DNA of 64,000 bases from Pithys albifrons albifrons. Taxonomy: Eukaryota; Chordata; Aves; Passeriformes; Thamnophilidae. The first letter of the stretch is position 1. Each line of letters starts with the position of its first letter. The notes under the pieces are model-generated. The model had not been told where the DNA came from. It did not search any database and worked only from the letters and a program-made list of their open reading frames with translations. Positions 27,383 to 39,000 of this stretch are shown here, piece by piece. The position numbers were made by a program, and so were the translations under genes. Where the stretch lies: assembly GCF_047495875.1 (NCBI RefSeq), contig NC_092463.1:16364724-16428723 (forward strand), in the 5' to 3' direction.

Positions 27383-28644
27383 CTGCAGTTAACTTACTCT
27401 AAAATAAGGAATGCAAGCAGAAGGGTTGCATCTATAGTGATGACATTTGCGTTTTGTAGCTCTCTTGCACTATAACTCTGTGCTGTAACAAACCATTTGG
27501 TAAGTTCTGCACAGAGTACCTTGTTTAGTTTGATAATTGCAAGTGGCTTACAGCAGGCCTGCCTTTAAGAAGTTTAACAGTACAGTGTCCTTTACTGCGT
27601 TCTCAAGGCAAGTCACATTTAAAAGGAGCTATTGTTATGGCACAACAGCTTCATGAAGGGAAGAAGCAGGAAGATGAAGCTTGGTGGATAAAAGTATGTT
27701 CTTAAACAGTGCAGAACACTTGCAGGCTGAGGTTGGCTAGAGATTAAGAAAATGCCATTTTGAATTACAAGAACAGTCCTATATACAGTTTGTATCTATC
27801 TTTATTTCTAATTTCTTTTTTTTTCTAGTGTACTCAGCCCTTGCTAAATGAACTGATGCCAGATATCGCCATGGGTGTGTCAGCAATGTCTTTAAAAGAC
27901 AGAAGATTACCAGAGCTCACAGTGGACACAGAGCTAAGCCAGGCAGTAACAGAGGTGGGGCCTGGCGCACCCCAGCACATTTCATGTATTCAGAACAGAC
28001 ACATGCCTACTGCTCGGAAAAAACATGCAATAGAGCAAAAAATAGATGCTCGAGAAAATCCACAGGAATATCCTGACTTCTATGACTTCTCTAATGCTGC
28101 ATGCAGACCCTCTACTCCAGCACCCAACAGGCACAGCCCTTTGCCTTCACAAGGCATTTATTTTGGCCCAGATTTGTATAGCCACAATAAGGCATCACCA
28201 AGTGGCTTAAAGTCAGCCTATCTACCTTCCCAGATATCTCCTAAAAAGCAAGAGGACTCTCGGAGGGAATACCTGCTCTCGCAAGATGGGCACCAACACA
28301 GGCAGAAGAATGAGCCAATACACCTCGATGTCTTAGAACAACCTCCCCAGCGCCTGGACTTGGCACTGGCTAACCAGGAAAATGCTGGGAATGGCCCTGT
28401 TCATGTCAGGGGAAGAGCAAAAATGGAAACGGATTTAACCTATGGGCTCACCTCCAACAGACCTTCGCTCTCTGCATACACCTCTGAAATGCCAGAAGAG
28501 AGACCCAGCAGGAGACTGGCAGATGATGAGCCTTTAGAACATGGAGCGCAGAGAAATGCAGATTTGGAAAGGGAAGATGCAGTGAGCAGAGGAAGGAGGT
28601 CTCCAAACAAACCAGACTTCCTGTACAAAAAATCTGCCCTATGA
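347..28644 (+). CDS. BTBD7: BTBD7, BTB/POZ and BACK domain protein (5'-partial, nine coding exons)
   Basis: Exons by reading frame and GT-AG sites: 347-1426, 14006-14214, 15620-15695, 17960-18120, 18432-18575, 20426-20615, 24464-24642, 25277-25705, 27829-28644 (stop). All phases join, giving about 1,094 residues. The missing N-terminal exon (about 27 residues in human BTBD7) is upstream of the window. The first exon encodes a basic KKKK/KRRKS segment, BTB domain 1 (about 685-890, with FPVHRAILAARCPFF) and BTB domain 2 (about 1003-1290, with AHKAVISSRSPFFRHLL). Exons 14006-15695 encode the BACK region. Exon 25277 carries a proline run (PPLPPPPPPYHPP) and a short alanine run from a CAG/GCA tract; the alanine run is shorter than I recall for human. 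The last exon ends in KPDFLYKKSAL, as in mammals. The family is linked to Cullin-3-type BTB proteins and, in mouse, to E-cadherin/Snail2 control during branching morphogenesis. Identity is very confident; single exon edges are inferred from splice consensus. Confidence 0.96.
2618..3110 (-). mobile_element. CR1 LINE 3' fragment
   Basis: Read on the minus strand this is a diverged CR1 3' region. The plus strand shows the usual reverse-complement landmarks: agaatcactgagtcatagag, then the cctggttggcaggggcc block, then the CTCTCCTCCAGG and CAGCACTTGGATCATCTTCGT regions. It lies in the long BTBD7 intron and is 5'-truncated, with no coding capacity. Confidence 0.8.
6382..7800 (-). mobile_element. 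CR1 LINE with internally deleted reverse transcriptase
   Basis: The minus strand encodes reverse-transcriptase remains at about 7512-7270 (motifs GPDEMHPQILRELVEEV and GKPGNYRPVSVTSV), typical of the CR1 ORF2 RT domain. Just after HSKVMEHMLLE the homology jumps to the distal RT/C-terminal part (CTAVDMQEVERDTNQ in another frame), so the central catalytic palm including the YxDD region is missing. The 3' part continues to an end at about 6382 with the CR1 tail motif. Frameshifts and in-frame stops make it non-functional. The 5' end near 7800 is approximate. Confidence 0.88.
15885..16250 (+). mobile_element. CR1 LINE 3' fragment
   Basis: A diverged CR1 3' end on the plus strand: it starts with a tttagcctgaagaaggaaagg block, continues with a cttgcccagagtagttatggg block and closes with tttcagcctctatgattgtc. 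It lies in the intron before the BTBD7 exon at 17960 and has no coding capacity. Confidence 0.8.
17703..17850 (-). mobile_element. CR1 3'-end fragment, short
   Basis: The plus strand reads aatcacagaatcatctaggttgg followed by a gtccaacctttgact block and a ccacatccagt block, the reverse complement of a CR1 3' terminus. It lies about 110 bp upstream of the BTBD7 exon at 17960. Confidence 0.8.
18589..18606. repeat. Perfect 18-bp palindrome just after a BTBD7 splice donor
   Basis: acaacactcgagtgttgt is self-complementary and begins 13 nt after the end of the exon at 18575. As RNA it could form a 7-bp stem with a four-base loop close to the 5' splice site. An effect on splicing is speculation. Confidence 0.6.
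18681..18940. repeat. Probable old interspersed repeat in a BTBD7 intron
   Basis: A block with an inverted A/T core (ttcaacaaaattttttttt then gtcgaaattgaaatg) followed by a GC-rich end (gccggcccagctcctcggca). Composition changes sharply from the flanking AT-rich intron and frames are open on both strands, which suggests inserted repeat DNA rather than an exon. I cannot name the family. Confidence 0.4.
25968..26340 (-). mobile_element. CR1 LINE 3' fragment
   Basis: The plus strand begins attatagaatcatagaatac (reverse complement of the CR1 tail) and continues through the gtccattccagtgcacagtc and cttctccaagctgaacagac blocks. It is a 5'-truncated insertion in the last BTBD7 intron, relatively well preserved compared with the others here. 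Confidence 0.88.
27331..27378. repeat. (AC)24 microsatellite
   Basis: An uninterrupted run of 24 AC dinucleotides in the last BTBD7 intron, about 450 bp before the final exon. Probably length-polymorphic. Confidence 0.97.
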
Positions 28645-31600
28645 AAGCAACCTCCACTATTTCTCTGTGCCTAAGAGTTGTAAACATCCCATTCCTTGCA
28701 ACTTTTGACCTGACTTCCGTCAGACAAATTCCTTCATGCCAGCAGAAAAATTCAGCTTTGCTCTCTTCTTTTGTACATACATTGCTTTATTAGAGACAGC
28801 ATGTTATCTATTTGGTTTTAATGCTGCTTCTGGTTTTATTTTGTGGGAGGTTTTTTTGAGCATATTTAATTAAGCCTTTTCCAAAAAAAAAAAAAAAAAA
28901 GCTGGTACCTTTTTTCCTACAATCTGGTAGCCTTTTGCACCTGTACATCTATTTTAGTGTATTAGTTTTGTACTAATATGTTAAACTTTAATGTCACATT
29001 TAAAGGACTGTATTTTCATACTTTTGCATTTACCCTTTCACATGCCGATTCCCTGTGTGCATTGGGTTGCACATTATGAAATGTATTTTCTTATGAGATA
29101 GTAACAACATGTTTATTTTTTAATTATAGGAATTCCAAAGAACAGCACATCAAAAAACCTACATTTTTAGTTAGCTTTTTTTTTTGTCTGAAATCTTCCT
29201 GATTTTTACGACTACAGCAAGAATCCAGTCTAATGTTTTGTTTGAAAAGTTCTGGCAGCTGGTCTTATCCCACTTCAAGAATTATATTTGGGATTTTAAG
29301 AGTTTAGAAGGAAATTTAGGAGTCCAAATTCTAGCAAAATTCACTGGAATATAACAATTTGAGTCTGTTTGCTTCTGGTTCAGCTGTGCCCATGGAGAAC
29401 TCCCATGATCATCTGGAAGCACTTACTAGACAGACTAGAATTGTTGATTTGCCCATGCAGAAATAAACCTAGAAATACTGTAAAATTGATAGTAATTACT
29501 TGTTCTTCCAGCTGCTCATACATGGGGTAGGTGGAGACCAGGTTTGCGGATTCCTGCTGCCTTGTGGAGTATCAGGAAGACAAGGCATGTACCTTTGTTG
29601 TTGCCTGAACACGTGGGAGGGTTCCCTCTCCCCAAAGGTGCCGAGGTGACTGTCCATTGCCTTGCTTTCTCCTGCCTATGGTTACAAAGGGCTTCACTCT
29701 TGATGACATTGTTCAGTGTTCCTTACCTGATCTCATGTCTTGCTGCCTCCGTAATTGCAGCTGTTCTGTGAGCAGAGCCCAAGTGAAGAGTCACTGCTTC
29801 AGCATCATGACTTGTGTGAAGATTTAGCACTTAAATTATGCCTCCATTTCCTGACTTTGCTTTTTGAAAGCACAGAAATGAGATTCCTTTGTTAACAGGA
29901 TGTGAGGAGGGAATGGTGGTGATCTGGGCTGGCTCCCACTGGGGTGGGGTTCAGCAGTGGACCAGGGGGAACAGTTACAATTATGAAGTGCATCCTTAAT
30001 ACTGTGCAGTTTTAACAGATTCATTGCATTCAGGGTAGGGATCTGATGCCACTGCAGTGTAGTGATTTCTAGTAAAGGCCTGTTTGGGGGATTTTAAATG
30101 CAGTTTCTATAATAAATTTCCCTGTAGTAGAACACTTTAGTCCCAGGTGTGACCTAAGGACTTTTTTAAGGTTAGGTTGAGTTGATTGCTGCAGCTCAAA
30201 ATGCTTAATACTATTTTAACAGAAATCTTGCTGCAGCTGTACTGGTGGTTTTAGTTGATGGCCAATTCTTACCTAGTGTGTTTCATTAACGTAAGCCGTG
30301 TCTTCTGCATACACATCTATAGAACTCCTGTTTTTGTGGAAGGTCTGTGGATGCTTCTTTTGAGATGCAGCCATAGAGAGTGTGGGGTAGGATTGGAGCA
30401 GAAACTCAGCTGCACAGGTGATGTGTCTTGTGCGTGAGGGCAAATCTTTTTCTTTTTTTTTTTTCCTCTTTCAGCCTTTTTAATCTGTTTTTTGCCTGCA
30501 GTCAAGGCACTTGGTGGTCCTGGCTTTATCACCCATGTGTGGGATTTCCGTGGGACTGCCAAGTAGAACATGGTTCAGTGCAAGGTGTGAGGGGGGCAGT
30601 GCTGCTGCGGGTGGGGCTGAGGGGCATTGGGTGCTATATGAGGATCTGAGCACGGGCTGTCTGACCGCACAGCTCTAACCGCACACGAGGGTCTCATCCT
30701 CGCCAGAAGCATTAAATTTCATCACACACAAGAATGCTGAAACTGCCTGCACTGGCATCACATGTGTGTTGGCAGCTTAATTACTGATAGGTTAGAGTTA
30801 TCCTCAGAAGACGATTATTCTGAATAACTTATTTTTACCTAAAACTGATAGATGTACCTGAGAAAAACTATTTTAGTTATCACAGTTTGATGTGGCTCTG
30901 TGTACCTGGTCAGCGTGCAGCTGAGATCAACAGATGTAACTTTAGGTTTGAAATTTTAGGGGTTGTGGCTGATGAAGATGAGAAGCTTTGACTTTATAGT
31001 TTAATCAAAATCATTAAATGCTTTGACTTTGGATTAAGTTGGTGAGAAATGCCTCTGGGGAGGACATGTCTGTGTTTTAGAGCAGTATTCAAAAAAGAAT
31101 AAAGTGTTTAAAAGTAGGTGCAGAATGAAAGACAAGTCCTGAGGCCACAAAGACAATCAGGCCATGTAGACAATCTGTGTTTTCACTTGTATATTTTGAG
31201 TTGGGAAGAATATGGCAGCTGATTTGAAATGGAAAAAGATTTGTTGAATTACTGGAACTGTATTATTTTACTCCAGTGTAGGATTTCGTTATTTGGATGT
31301 GCAGAGGGAGGGGAGAGACCATCTTTTCATGGAAGCATTAGTCAGAAGCCAGTGTTCATACTCCATCTCACTCGCACAACACACATGTGCTAACTGCTAC
31401 TTGTTCTCTGTCTCCTGAAACTTCGGTGCAGAAGCTCCTTGTTTACATGAAGCACTTTCTGATTAGGCTGGAAATGGACACCTTTTCCTCCTATAAATTT
31501 GGTGGAGATAACAGATTACTGAGCATTTTGCTTGGACAGAGGTATAAACATGATATTTTCTTGAATGAGGGAGACTTGTGCTCCTGGTTCTATTAACATG

Positions 31601-31920
31601 AGAGCTCAGACTTGCGTTTAGTGAGCAACATGCAAAAACTTACTCCCTATTCCCCAACTATCCTTCCTCTTTTCCTGAATATATGGATGAATAACTTAAT
31701 TCCTGAAACACATTTTTCCCTTGAAATGTTTTGTTGTTCCATGGAATTACTGTGGTTGTGTATTAGTAACTGCTGTGTTGATTGGCAGTTTCTTGTTGTA
31801 TTTTTCCTGTTCTTAAGGAGTTTCACTTACGAAATTTAAGGCTGTGGCCACTTGTACTTGTAAGCCTTGGGATTTGGTCCTGGAATGTCCCAAATGTTTG
31901 TCTTAGGGGTTTCTTTGGTC

Positions 31921-32030
31921 TGGATTTGGTGGGGGGTTGGGGGTTGGTTTAGTTTGGGTTTTTGGTTTGTTTGTTTTGGTTGAGTTTTTTGTTTTGGGGT
32001 TTTTGTTTGTTTGTTTTGGGTTTTTTTTTG
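31921..32030 (+). repeat. U/G-rich low-complexity tract in the BTBD7 3' UTR
   Basis: About 110 nt made almost only of G and T, with repeated GTTTGTTTGTTTTGG-like units. In the mRNA this would be a GU/U-rich element of the kind bound by CELF or ELAV-family proteins; that binding is inference. Confidence 0.7.
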
Positions 32031-32578
32031 AAAGAACACTAAAGCTCATTGAGGCACTGTTTGTTCTTCTAATAATTCTATGCTTCTATGATGGAGATGG
32101 TGCTGAGCCCTGTTGGGTGCAGGGAACAGCTGAGGGAAACATGTAAAACCGCACTTGGGGTTTCTGTAATTATCTGTACTGCCAGAAGGCAGCCCTGCCT
32201 TTGGCAGTGTTATGGATTTGTTCCTTGTCCTTGTGTTGTTACTGGTATAAAGTCAAGTGCCTTCAATGCTAAAGGCTCAGAAAACTTTCTTAAACTGACT
32301 TCATGTCCTATGCAAGTGTTTTTTCTACAACCTGCATAACCAGTACTTTGTAAAACTTGTTTACGCTTCAATTGTACATAGTGTTTTTTAAAACAAAATA
32401 GTATTTTTATTTAGGTACCTCCAAACTTGAATTCTAGTCTTGTGTGATGCATTGTAAAACAATACATTTCTCTTTTGAGTACCATTACAGTTGTAAAAAG
32501 GTTTTCACTGGTTCTATTTTTCTACTGTTGCTGAGAAGCATGTAACACTGACTTTATCCTAGGTATAGTTGGCATTTC

Positions 32579-32584
32579 AAATAA
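32579..32584 (+). terminator. BTBD7: Polyadenylation signal of BTBD7
   Basis: An exact AATAAA hexamer about 3.9 kb after the stop codon, with a GT-rich downstream element starting about 20 nt later. No better signal lies between here and the convergent UBR7 gene. Confidence 0.7.
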
Positions 32585-34046
32585 ATGGCTTGTATAGAAT
32601 GTGCTTGTGTGGCTGCTTCCCTGAGCTGAGAGTGGCAGCACCCGCTGCCTGGCCCTGCTCACCCCAGGCCTGCAGCGCCCGAGGGCCGGGGAAAGGAGTG
32701 GAGCAATGCAGACAGAAAGGAGCCCTCTAACTGTAAAGGCTCCTCAAACTGACAAGGTTTGTTCCTGCTGGGGAATGAAAGTGCACAATAATGCTTTGAA
32801 CATCAAAGACATGACATAAATCAGTGTAAAAAGAGGGATTCAAAATTAGTGGCACTGATCAGGCAGTCATTAAAAAGTAAAAGCATTTCAGTAAAAGAGT
32901 TCTGTGAGTTCTGGCTAGAGCCAAACTGACTGAGGCCATTCCCTGGGAAAGGCCATAGGGCTGCTCAGAGCTGGGGCTGTGGGAAGTGTGTCAGTACCAG
33001 CACTCCCAAGTTGCAATCTTGCTGCATTGGCTGACTATTCATTACATCTCATTCACAGAAACAAGTCTCTCACTGCTTCAAAGCAATGATGAAGTTCAGA
33101 AGTGTCATCCAGCTGCTTTGATGCTCAAGAGCAAAATACTGAGTTACACCCTGATACAGAGCAGAGATGGGTGTGGAGAGAGAGCCTGTATCATCCTGAA
33201 TGTTAACTGCTGACACCTTCACTCATGCCCAGGAAGATGAGTCTTAGGAGTTTCCTAAATCAGACAAATCTAATGTATTCAGGTTCAGGCTTTCAGTTCA
33301 CTTAGCAACAGTGGTTCTAAGCCACTGCAGTTACAGGAGAGGGGCTGCCGATGCCCCTTTGTTGGGGGGAGCCTTTAGGCTTTGGAAAGGGGGATTGTTG
33401 GGGCTGCGTCCCTTCAGGTGACACCTGCATCAAGACTGCAGTGTGGGCCTGTACCAAGAATGGACATTGCTCATGGTCAGTGCTGACCCCCTCTGTGCAA
33501 CCAGAGCCACAGTAATTCCTTTCTGTGGAAATTACATTGATACAAAATTACATAAATCAAAAGACTTCCTGCATTTAAACTCCCCACTCCTTACACTACT
33601 GCTGTCCTTTCTCGAGCACAGCAGCGCTAGGGCTGGGCCTCGCTGCAGCATTTCCATGTGCCCTGGGGCCTTTTGCTGTTTATTTACTGTGTTAGGACAG
33701 CACAGCTTGGAAAAGGGAGGTGTTCGGTTCAGGGTGCTCTGAGCTCAGCTGGAACCCAGGGACACGTTGCCCCTGGGCAGCCTCTCCCCTACCCTTTCAG
33801 TGCAAATATCACCCATCCTGCTTCTTTCTCTTGCTCTAAACTGTATTTGATGGCAGGACGTTTCACACCTGGGTCAGGTGGAGGCAAAGTTCTAGGAATC
33901 CCGGGCTTGACTCAGCCCCCACGATGTATCCTGGTGGCACAGCTAGCAGGTCAGCACTGGGCTCCCTGTGCCTGCCAGGATCTTGGATGCAAACAAAAGG
34001 CCATAGCAGCACTGAGAAAAACAAGACAGTACAGATTGAACAGCTC

Positions 34047-34052
34047 TTTAAT
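34047..34052 (-). terminator. UBR7: Candidate polyadenylation signal of UBR7
   Basis: On the minus strand an ATTAAA is followed about 15-30 nt later by a TGTACTGTCTTGTTTTTCT stretch, a plausible cleavage region. It implies a 3' UTR of about 2 kb that includes an antisense CR1. Other ATTAAA hexamers occur near 34967 and 35296, so the true end is uncertain. Confidence 0.35.
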
Positions 34053-34149
34053 TTTTTTTATATTGTAGTTAGATGTGCAGTTACAACTCCTGTAACAGTT
34101 GCTACCAAAAAAAAAAGCATGTACAATACCTGGAGTTAAAATTTAAAAA

Positions 34150-34815
34150 TTGAAAAGCAACCAAGAAAGGGACCTGAGGATTCTGTTTGATGGCAAGTTG
34201 AATGTGAGTCAGCAGTGCCCTGGCAGCCAGGAGGGCCAACTCTGTCCTGGGGGGCATCAGGCACAGCATCGCCAGCTGGTCGAGGGAGGGGATTGTCCCG
34301 CTCTGCTCTGCACAGGGGTGGCCTCACCTGGAATGTTGTGTGCAGTTTGGGGTGCCACAGTATAAGAAAGATATTAAACTATTGGGGTGTCCAAAGGGCC
34401 AGGAGGATGGTGAAGGGCCCTGGGGTAAAACTGTGTGAGGAGCAGCTGAGGTCACTTGGTCTGTTCAGCCTGGAGGAGACTGAGGGGAGACCTCATTGCA
34501 GTTACAGCTTCCCTGTGAGGCAAAGAGGAGGGACAGGCACTGATCTCTGCTCTGTGGTGACCAGTAACAGGACTGAGGCAATGGCCTGAAGCTGAGTCAG
34601 GGCAGGTTCAGGTTGCGTGTCAGGGTGGTTGAGCACAGGAACGGGTGCCCCAGGACAGTGGTCACAGCCTCAAGCCTGACAGAGTTCAAGAAGCATTTGG
34701 ACAATGCTTTCAGGCACATGGTGGGATTCTTGCGGTGTCCTGTGCAGGGCCAGGAGTTGGACTCAATGATCCTTGATGGGTCCCATCTAACTCGGCATAT
34801 TTCATAATTCTATGG
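34150..34815 (+). mobile_element. CR1 LINE 3' fragment, about 660 bp
   Basis: A plus-strand CR1 with consecutive landmarks: an aaagggacctgaggattctg block, cctggaatgttgtgtgcag, gttcagcctggaggagactg, cttggactcaatgatccttga-like sequence and the terminal ttcataattctatgg. It lies in the 3' UTR or immediate 3' flank of UBR7, antisense to it. No intact ORF. Confidence 0.88.
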
Positions 34816-35539
34816 AACAGATGAACTGAGCTTCTACAACTAGTTTTTGTAAATAAAATGGTCAGAAACAGTTAATAGTGCGAATGATAGAGGTCTTTGT
34901 TCTCAAAAATCATGAGCATAGAAGCAGAATAGTACCCCACGGTATAGAAATCCTCAAAAACTAGAACTTTAATGTATGTTTTGGGGGCTGTGGATAAAGA
35001 AAACTAAAGACTACATTAGGCTCCAAAATTACAAAAATTCTTAATTGCAGCTAAGTGTAGAGTCTTAAAAGTCAGTCAAACATCTCCTGTCCCATGCTTA
35101 TCACAGTGGTTATAAAAAGACCATATTTCATATTGTAGCAAAATACCAGGATGCTGCAGTGTTTTCAGCAACATTTCTAAGTAGAATAATTTACTGTAGG
35201 CTAGTTTTTGAAATCAAAGCACATCACAAGTCCTGTAACAAAAGCCCCATGCTTAGTTTGTAATTTAGTACCTCCTCCTAGATCTTGTTTATATTTTAAT
35301 GAGTGAATTAAATTTTTTTCATGTAAAATGTCACTGTACAACATTAGAAACAAGTTTTTAAATTTAGAAAACCTGATAAGAATATCAAGCCCAACCTCTG
35401 ATGCCCCCCTTCTGACCTGCCCAGGGAGCACTTCCCCAGCGCTGGGTGAGCAGCAGCCCCGCACAGCTTGGCTGCCCTGGCAGAGCCTGTGGGTCACCCA
35501 CAGCCACCACTGTGCCCACCCCAGCTGCAGGAGCCACGA

Positions 35540-35650
35540 GCACTGTGCAGGGACAGACACACTGCCTGGTGCAGGGACAGACACAGCCTGGTGCAGAGAG
35601 CCATGGGCCCTGGGCAGGGACAGACACTGCCTGGTGCAGGGAGCCCTCCC
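35540..35650. repeat. Short degenerate minisatellite (gcctggtgcagggacagacac)
   Basis: About four imperfect copies of a roughly 20-bp unit built on cctggtgcagggacagacac lie in a GC-rich pocket downstream of the UBR7 stop codon. Several overlapping open frames on both strands come from this repetitive, GC-rich sequence and are not credible genes. Confidence 0.7.
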
Positions 35651-36071
35651 TCACCAGAATTGCTGCACCCCACAGGATGAGACAGAGCTTGAAAGCACGG
35701 AGCGTGTTCCTGCACTGCAGGGGGAGGGCAGGGCAGGCAGACCCCACGTGGGGTTAGCACAGCTCGAGGCACTGACAGGAGGCTAAAGGGAACAAACAGT
35801 GACACACCATTCTGGGAACAAGCCCACTCTCCCTGGAGACAAGGCTGGCTGTTGTGGGAATGCAAAGTCAATCAGTATCAAAACCCCTCTAATTGCAATG
35901 GTAAGAACTTGTTAAGAACATGTTTTAGTCACTACAAATAAAGTATGAGACAAAATGAAGATGTTTCCTGGACAGCTGGATTTTGATGAGAAGCCAAATA
36001 CTGAAGACGCTTCTTCTGTTTGCCAGTGAATATTGTTTTCCCAGTTGTCCTTTCAGGCCCAAACCCTCAGT

Positions 36072-39000
36072 CTAACTACAGTAGTACTGCATCCGGTTAG
36101 TCCGTCGCCTTTTCCGTGACTGAAACTCTTCGAAGAAGTGCTGAATGTCTTCTCTCTTAACCACCTACAAGAGTATGAAACCCAAGTTGTGGTGCAGTGC
36201 AAGAGCTCAATTAAGGATCCTGTTTTATCCCCACATAATACACAAAGCACAGCAAAGCAAATGTCCTGATGTTTCTTTGACACAGCTTTGCTGTTGCACC
36301 CAAAGGAGACAATTATTGCCCAAATTCTATTATAGAGAATACAAACCGGGGAACGAGTTCCCCTAAGGCAGAACACTTGAAGCAAAGCTTCCAATGGCCC
36401 TTTAATGGCTTTGACCGCTTGCTTTTATCAGAAAATTTAATGCAAATCAAGATTTTCAGTAGCTCACTTCAGGCTCATTCCAATGTAACTAAGAATGGCA
36501 ATACAGCAAACCAGCCACCAAGATGCAAATGTTAATAATAGCATGCAAATTCCTGCAGGAAAACAACTGACAAGACTGACAATCATATTTGGTCCTTATT
36601 CTTTTAAGGGTTTAAATTCAATCTAAGAAAAAACAGAAGTGCTTTTCATTTAAGAGCTTTTTTTCCCTGAATACTTTTCCTAGAGCAACAGAAATTTCAC
36701 TGACATATAAGAACTGCTCTCAGTACTTTGCAGACAGATTTCTGTATAATCGTCATCACCTCTCAGCAATGTGATTAAGGAAATACAACTGCTAAAAAAA
36801 TATTACAGCACATCACAGTATTCAGCACCCAGCCCTCAACAATTCTTTAAAAAACATTTTCTGGCAAACAAATTCTGGGACTTGAACCTTACCGTTCCCT
36901 CATCTGCAAACCTCCTGAGATAGTCCGTCAGTTCCGTCTTTAAATCATTGTATTCTGGATGGCAAAGCAAAGGCCAAGGGAAAAAGAAACCAGTAAGATA
37001 CCCAGTTTTAGTTTAATGCTGACTCAAAGAGACAATTTGTTCTTCTTGTCATTCATTAGGTTTACTTTAAACAAATCTAAGTTTGAACTGGATTAGAAAT
37101 AATGAAAATAAAAAAGCTAAGTCTGAGTAAACATGAGAAGCCTAATAATTTATGAGACAATGCAGTGTGAGTATTTGTTTGTGTTGATTTCACAGAAATG
37201 CATAGAGTTCAGTGAGTTAATCAGCAGAACTAATTAAAATCTGCCCCTGCTCCCAGCTTTGCACTGCAAAAACAAGTGTGGGTCATGGTGGAAAGACCTC
37301 GCCTGTAACTGGGGTTGGGCAACTGTTCCTGCCAGACCACAAAGCCCTCACTGGAAGAGGAAAATAGCTCCAGGTATAACAGACCTCAGCTCTGCTTTGT
37401 CACCTTTGACACCTGCCTGGCACTCCCCAGACAGGAGACTGCCCAACAGCAGAACGGGGTTAAGATAAGTAAGTCAGACAGCATAGGTGCAAATTAATGT
37501 TAAATAATACATGTTAAAGAAATTACTGTCAATACAGTACCTAAGATGTTAAACATGGTGAAGGTTCCCACACCATCTAATGTCTCACTGAAAGTTTAAG
37601 TTGTAAACAATGGGCCAGAGAGGACCAACTTCTCCAGTGTAATCCTGAGGTGTGCAACCTGTCAGTTGTTACTTCAAAAATAGTTTGACGCTACACTGCA
37701 GGACTAAATCTATTGTGGGAAACTCTTCAGTTAAAGTGTTAAGGCAGATTCTAAAAATGAAGTTCTATTTACCACAGATGAGCTCCACTTGCTGGACTCT
37801 GTTCATGCTGTTAAGGGTGTCCATTAAAGGATCTCTTCTCTCTGTCTCTTGGTCACTGGTACCTTTATTTTCATAAGCCAAGACAGTGTCACATTCATCT
37901 GTCAGGAACTGGACTTCAAGTTCTGAATACATTTTCTGAAGAATAAAGCAAAATTTACTTCTATGTGACAAAACTTCTCAGATGGAGATGCTCTCCTCCA
38001 ATCCTTTTTTTGTTCAAGATCACATCAATAATCAGTAACATCAATAACATCAATAATCAAGTAATTTATATCCACCATTTCCAACACTTCCCCATAAAAA
38101 CTTGCAAGCAATACTGGATTTAAGCAACCAAGAAAATACAAATGTTTAGAAGCCCCTTCATGCTATATTAATTCCATAGGACTCAGTGTACTGTTTGTTT
38201 CTGTGGGATAAAGGAGTTTCCAGTGTTTATAAGCAGAGTAAGAGTATTACATGGATTTTACCTAAAGCTCTTCAAAGACTGTCTGGGAGCTCCTCCCTCC
38301 CTCTTCCACATCAGTGATAGCAGTGAAGGGAGCATACATACCAAACAGTCTTCACAGGTGCATAATTTGCTTCTCCAGTTCGATGGCCAAAAGGTGGCAG
38401 TATCCTTCTTTAAAAATGGCTTGCTTTGGAGCTCTTTCAGCTTGCAGACTGGCTCCTCATTCTTGGTAACTACCTGAATTCAAATGAGAGTGTTCAGCAC
38501 CCTGTAACATCACTTCAAAGATACCCCATTCCTTCTGGCATGTCCATTTACTTAGGCAAGATTTTTCTTTTGTCTCACACATATCTGTTTTATAAACAAC
38601 CTGTATTACCATCCACATCAGGATTCTGATGTGGTTTTATCAATTTCTCCCTGAAATTTCTGTAGAAATTTACTACAATAGCCATAAGTAAGAACTCAGA
38701 GCTGGACCATCATGCAAGTGCAGCTACAATCCCTGTATAAGAAAAAACAGAGGTCACTTCTGTGACCAGGCCACGTGGCTGGCAAGGAGGGACGGATCTG
38801 ACCTATCCGCAAACAGACATCACACCCTGTTCACAGCCTGTGCTCCAGAGACTGCACATCTGAAGTGTCAGTGACTGAAGGGGAACACAGGAACTGACTG
38901 AACACATTCAGCCCCTCCCTGAGCCCGTGCAGAGTGAGGTGGGCCCCACCTCACCTGTCAGCAATATGAAGATGTACAGGTCACAAAAAAAAGCACATTT

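Larger units (their letters stand above)
14215..27828 (+). other. BTBD7 downstream introns (seven coding exons between)
   Basis: The introns are 14215-15619, 15696-17959, 18121-18431, 18576-20425, 20616-24463, 24643-25276 and 25706-27828. They contain CR1 pieces (15885-16250, 17703-17850, 25968-26340), an old repeat-like block around 18700-18930 and an AC dinucleotide array at 27331-27378. I recognised nothing else in these intervals. Confidence 0.75.
28645..32605 (+). other. BTBD7 3' untranslated region, about 4 kb
   Basis: The sequence after the stop codon has no further coding homology. It runs to a canonical AATAAA at 32579-32584 followed by a GT-rich stretch (gtgcttgtgtggctg), the expected cleavage-site layout. 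It includes an A18 tract near 28881-28898 and a long U/G-rich tract at 31921-32030. Its extent is inferred; an earlier poly(A) site could also be used. Long 3' UTRs are known for mammalian BTBD7. Confidence 0.7.

Noticed and set aside
27841..27843. TTG as a start codon for the last BTBD7 segment
   Set aside because: The segment is the last exon, which begins at 27829 after a TTTTCTAG acceptor and continues the frame from 25705.
35201..35871. Several overlapping frames of 100-150 codons on both strands
   Set aside because: They come from a GC-rich pocket with a minisatellite downstream of UBR7 and have no family features.
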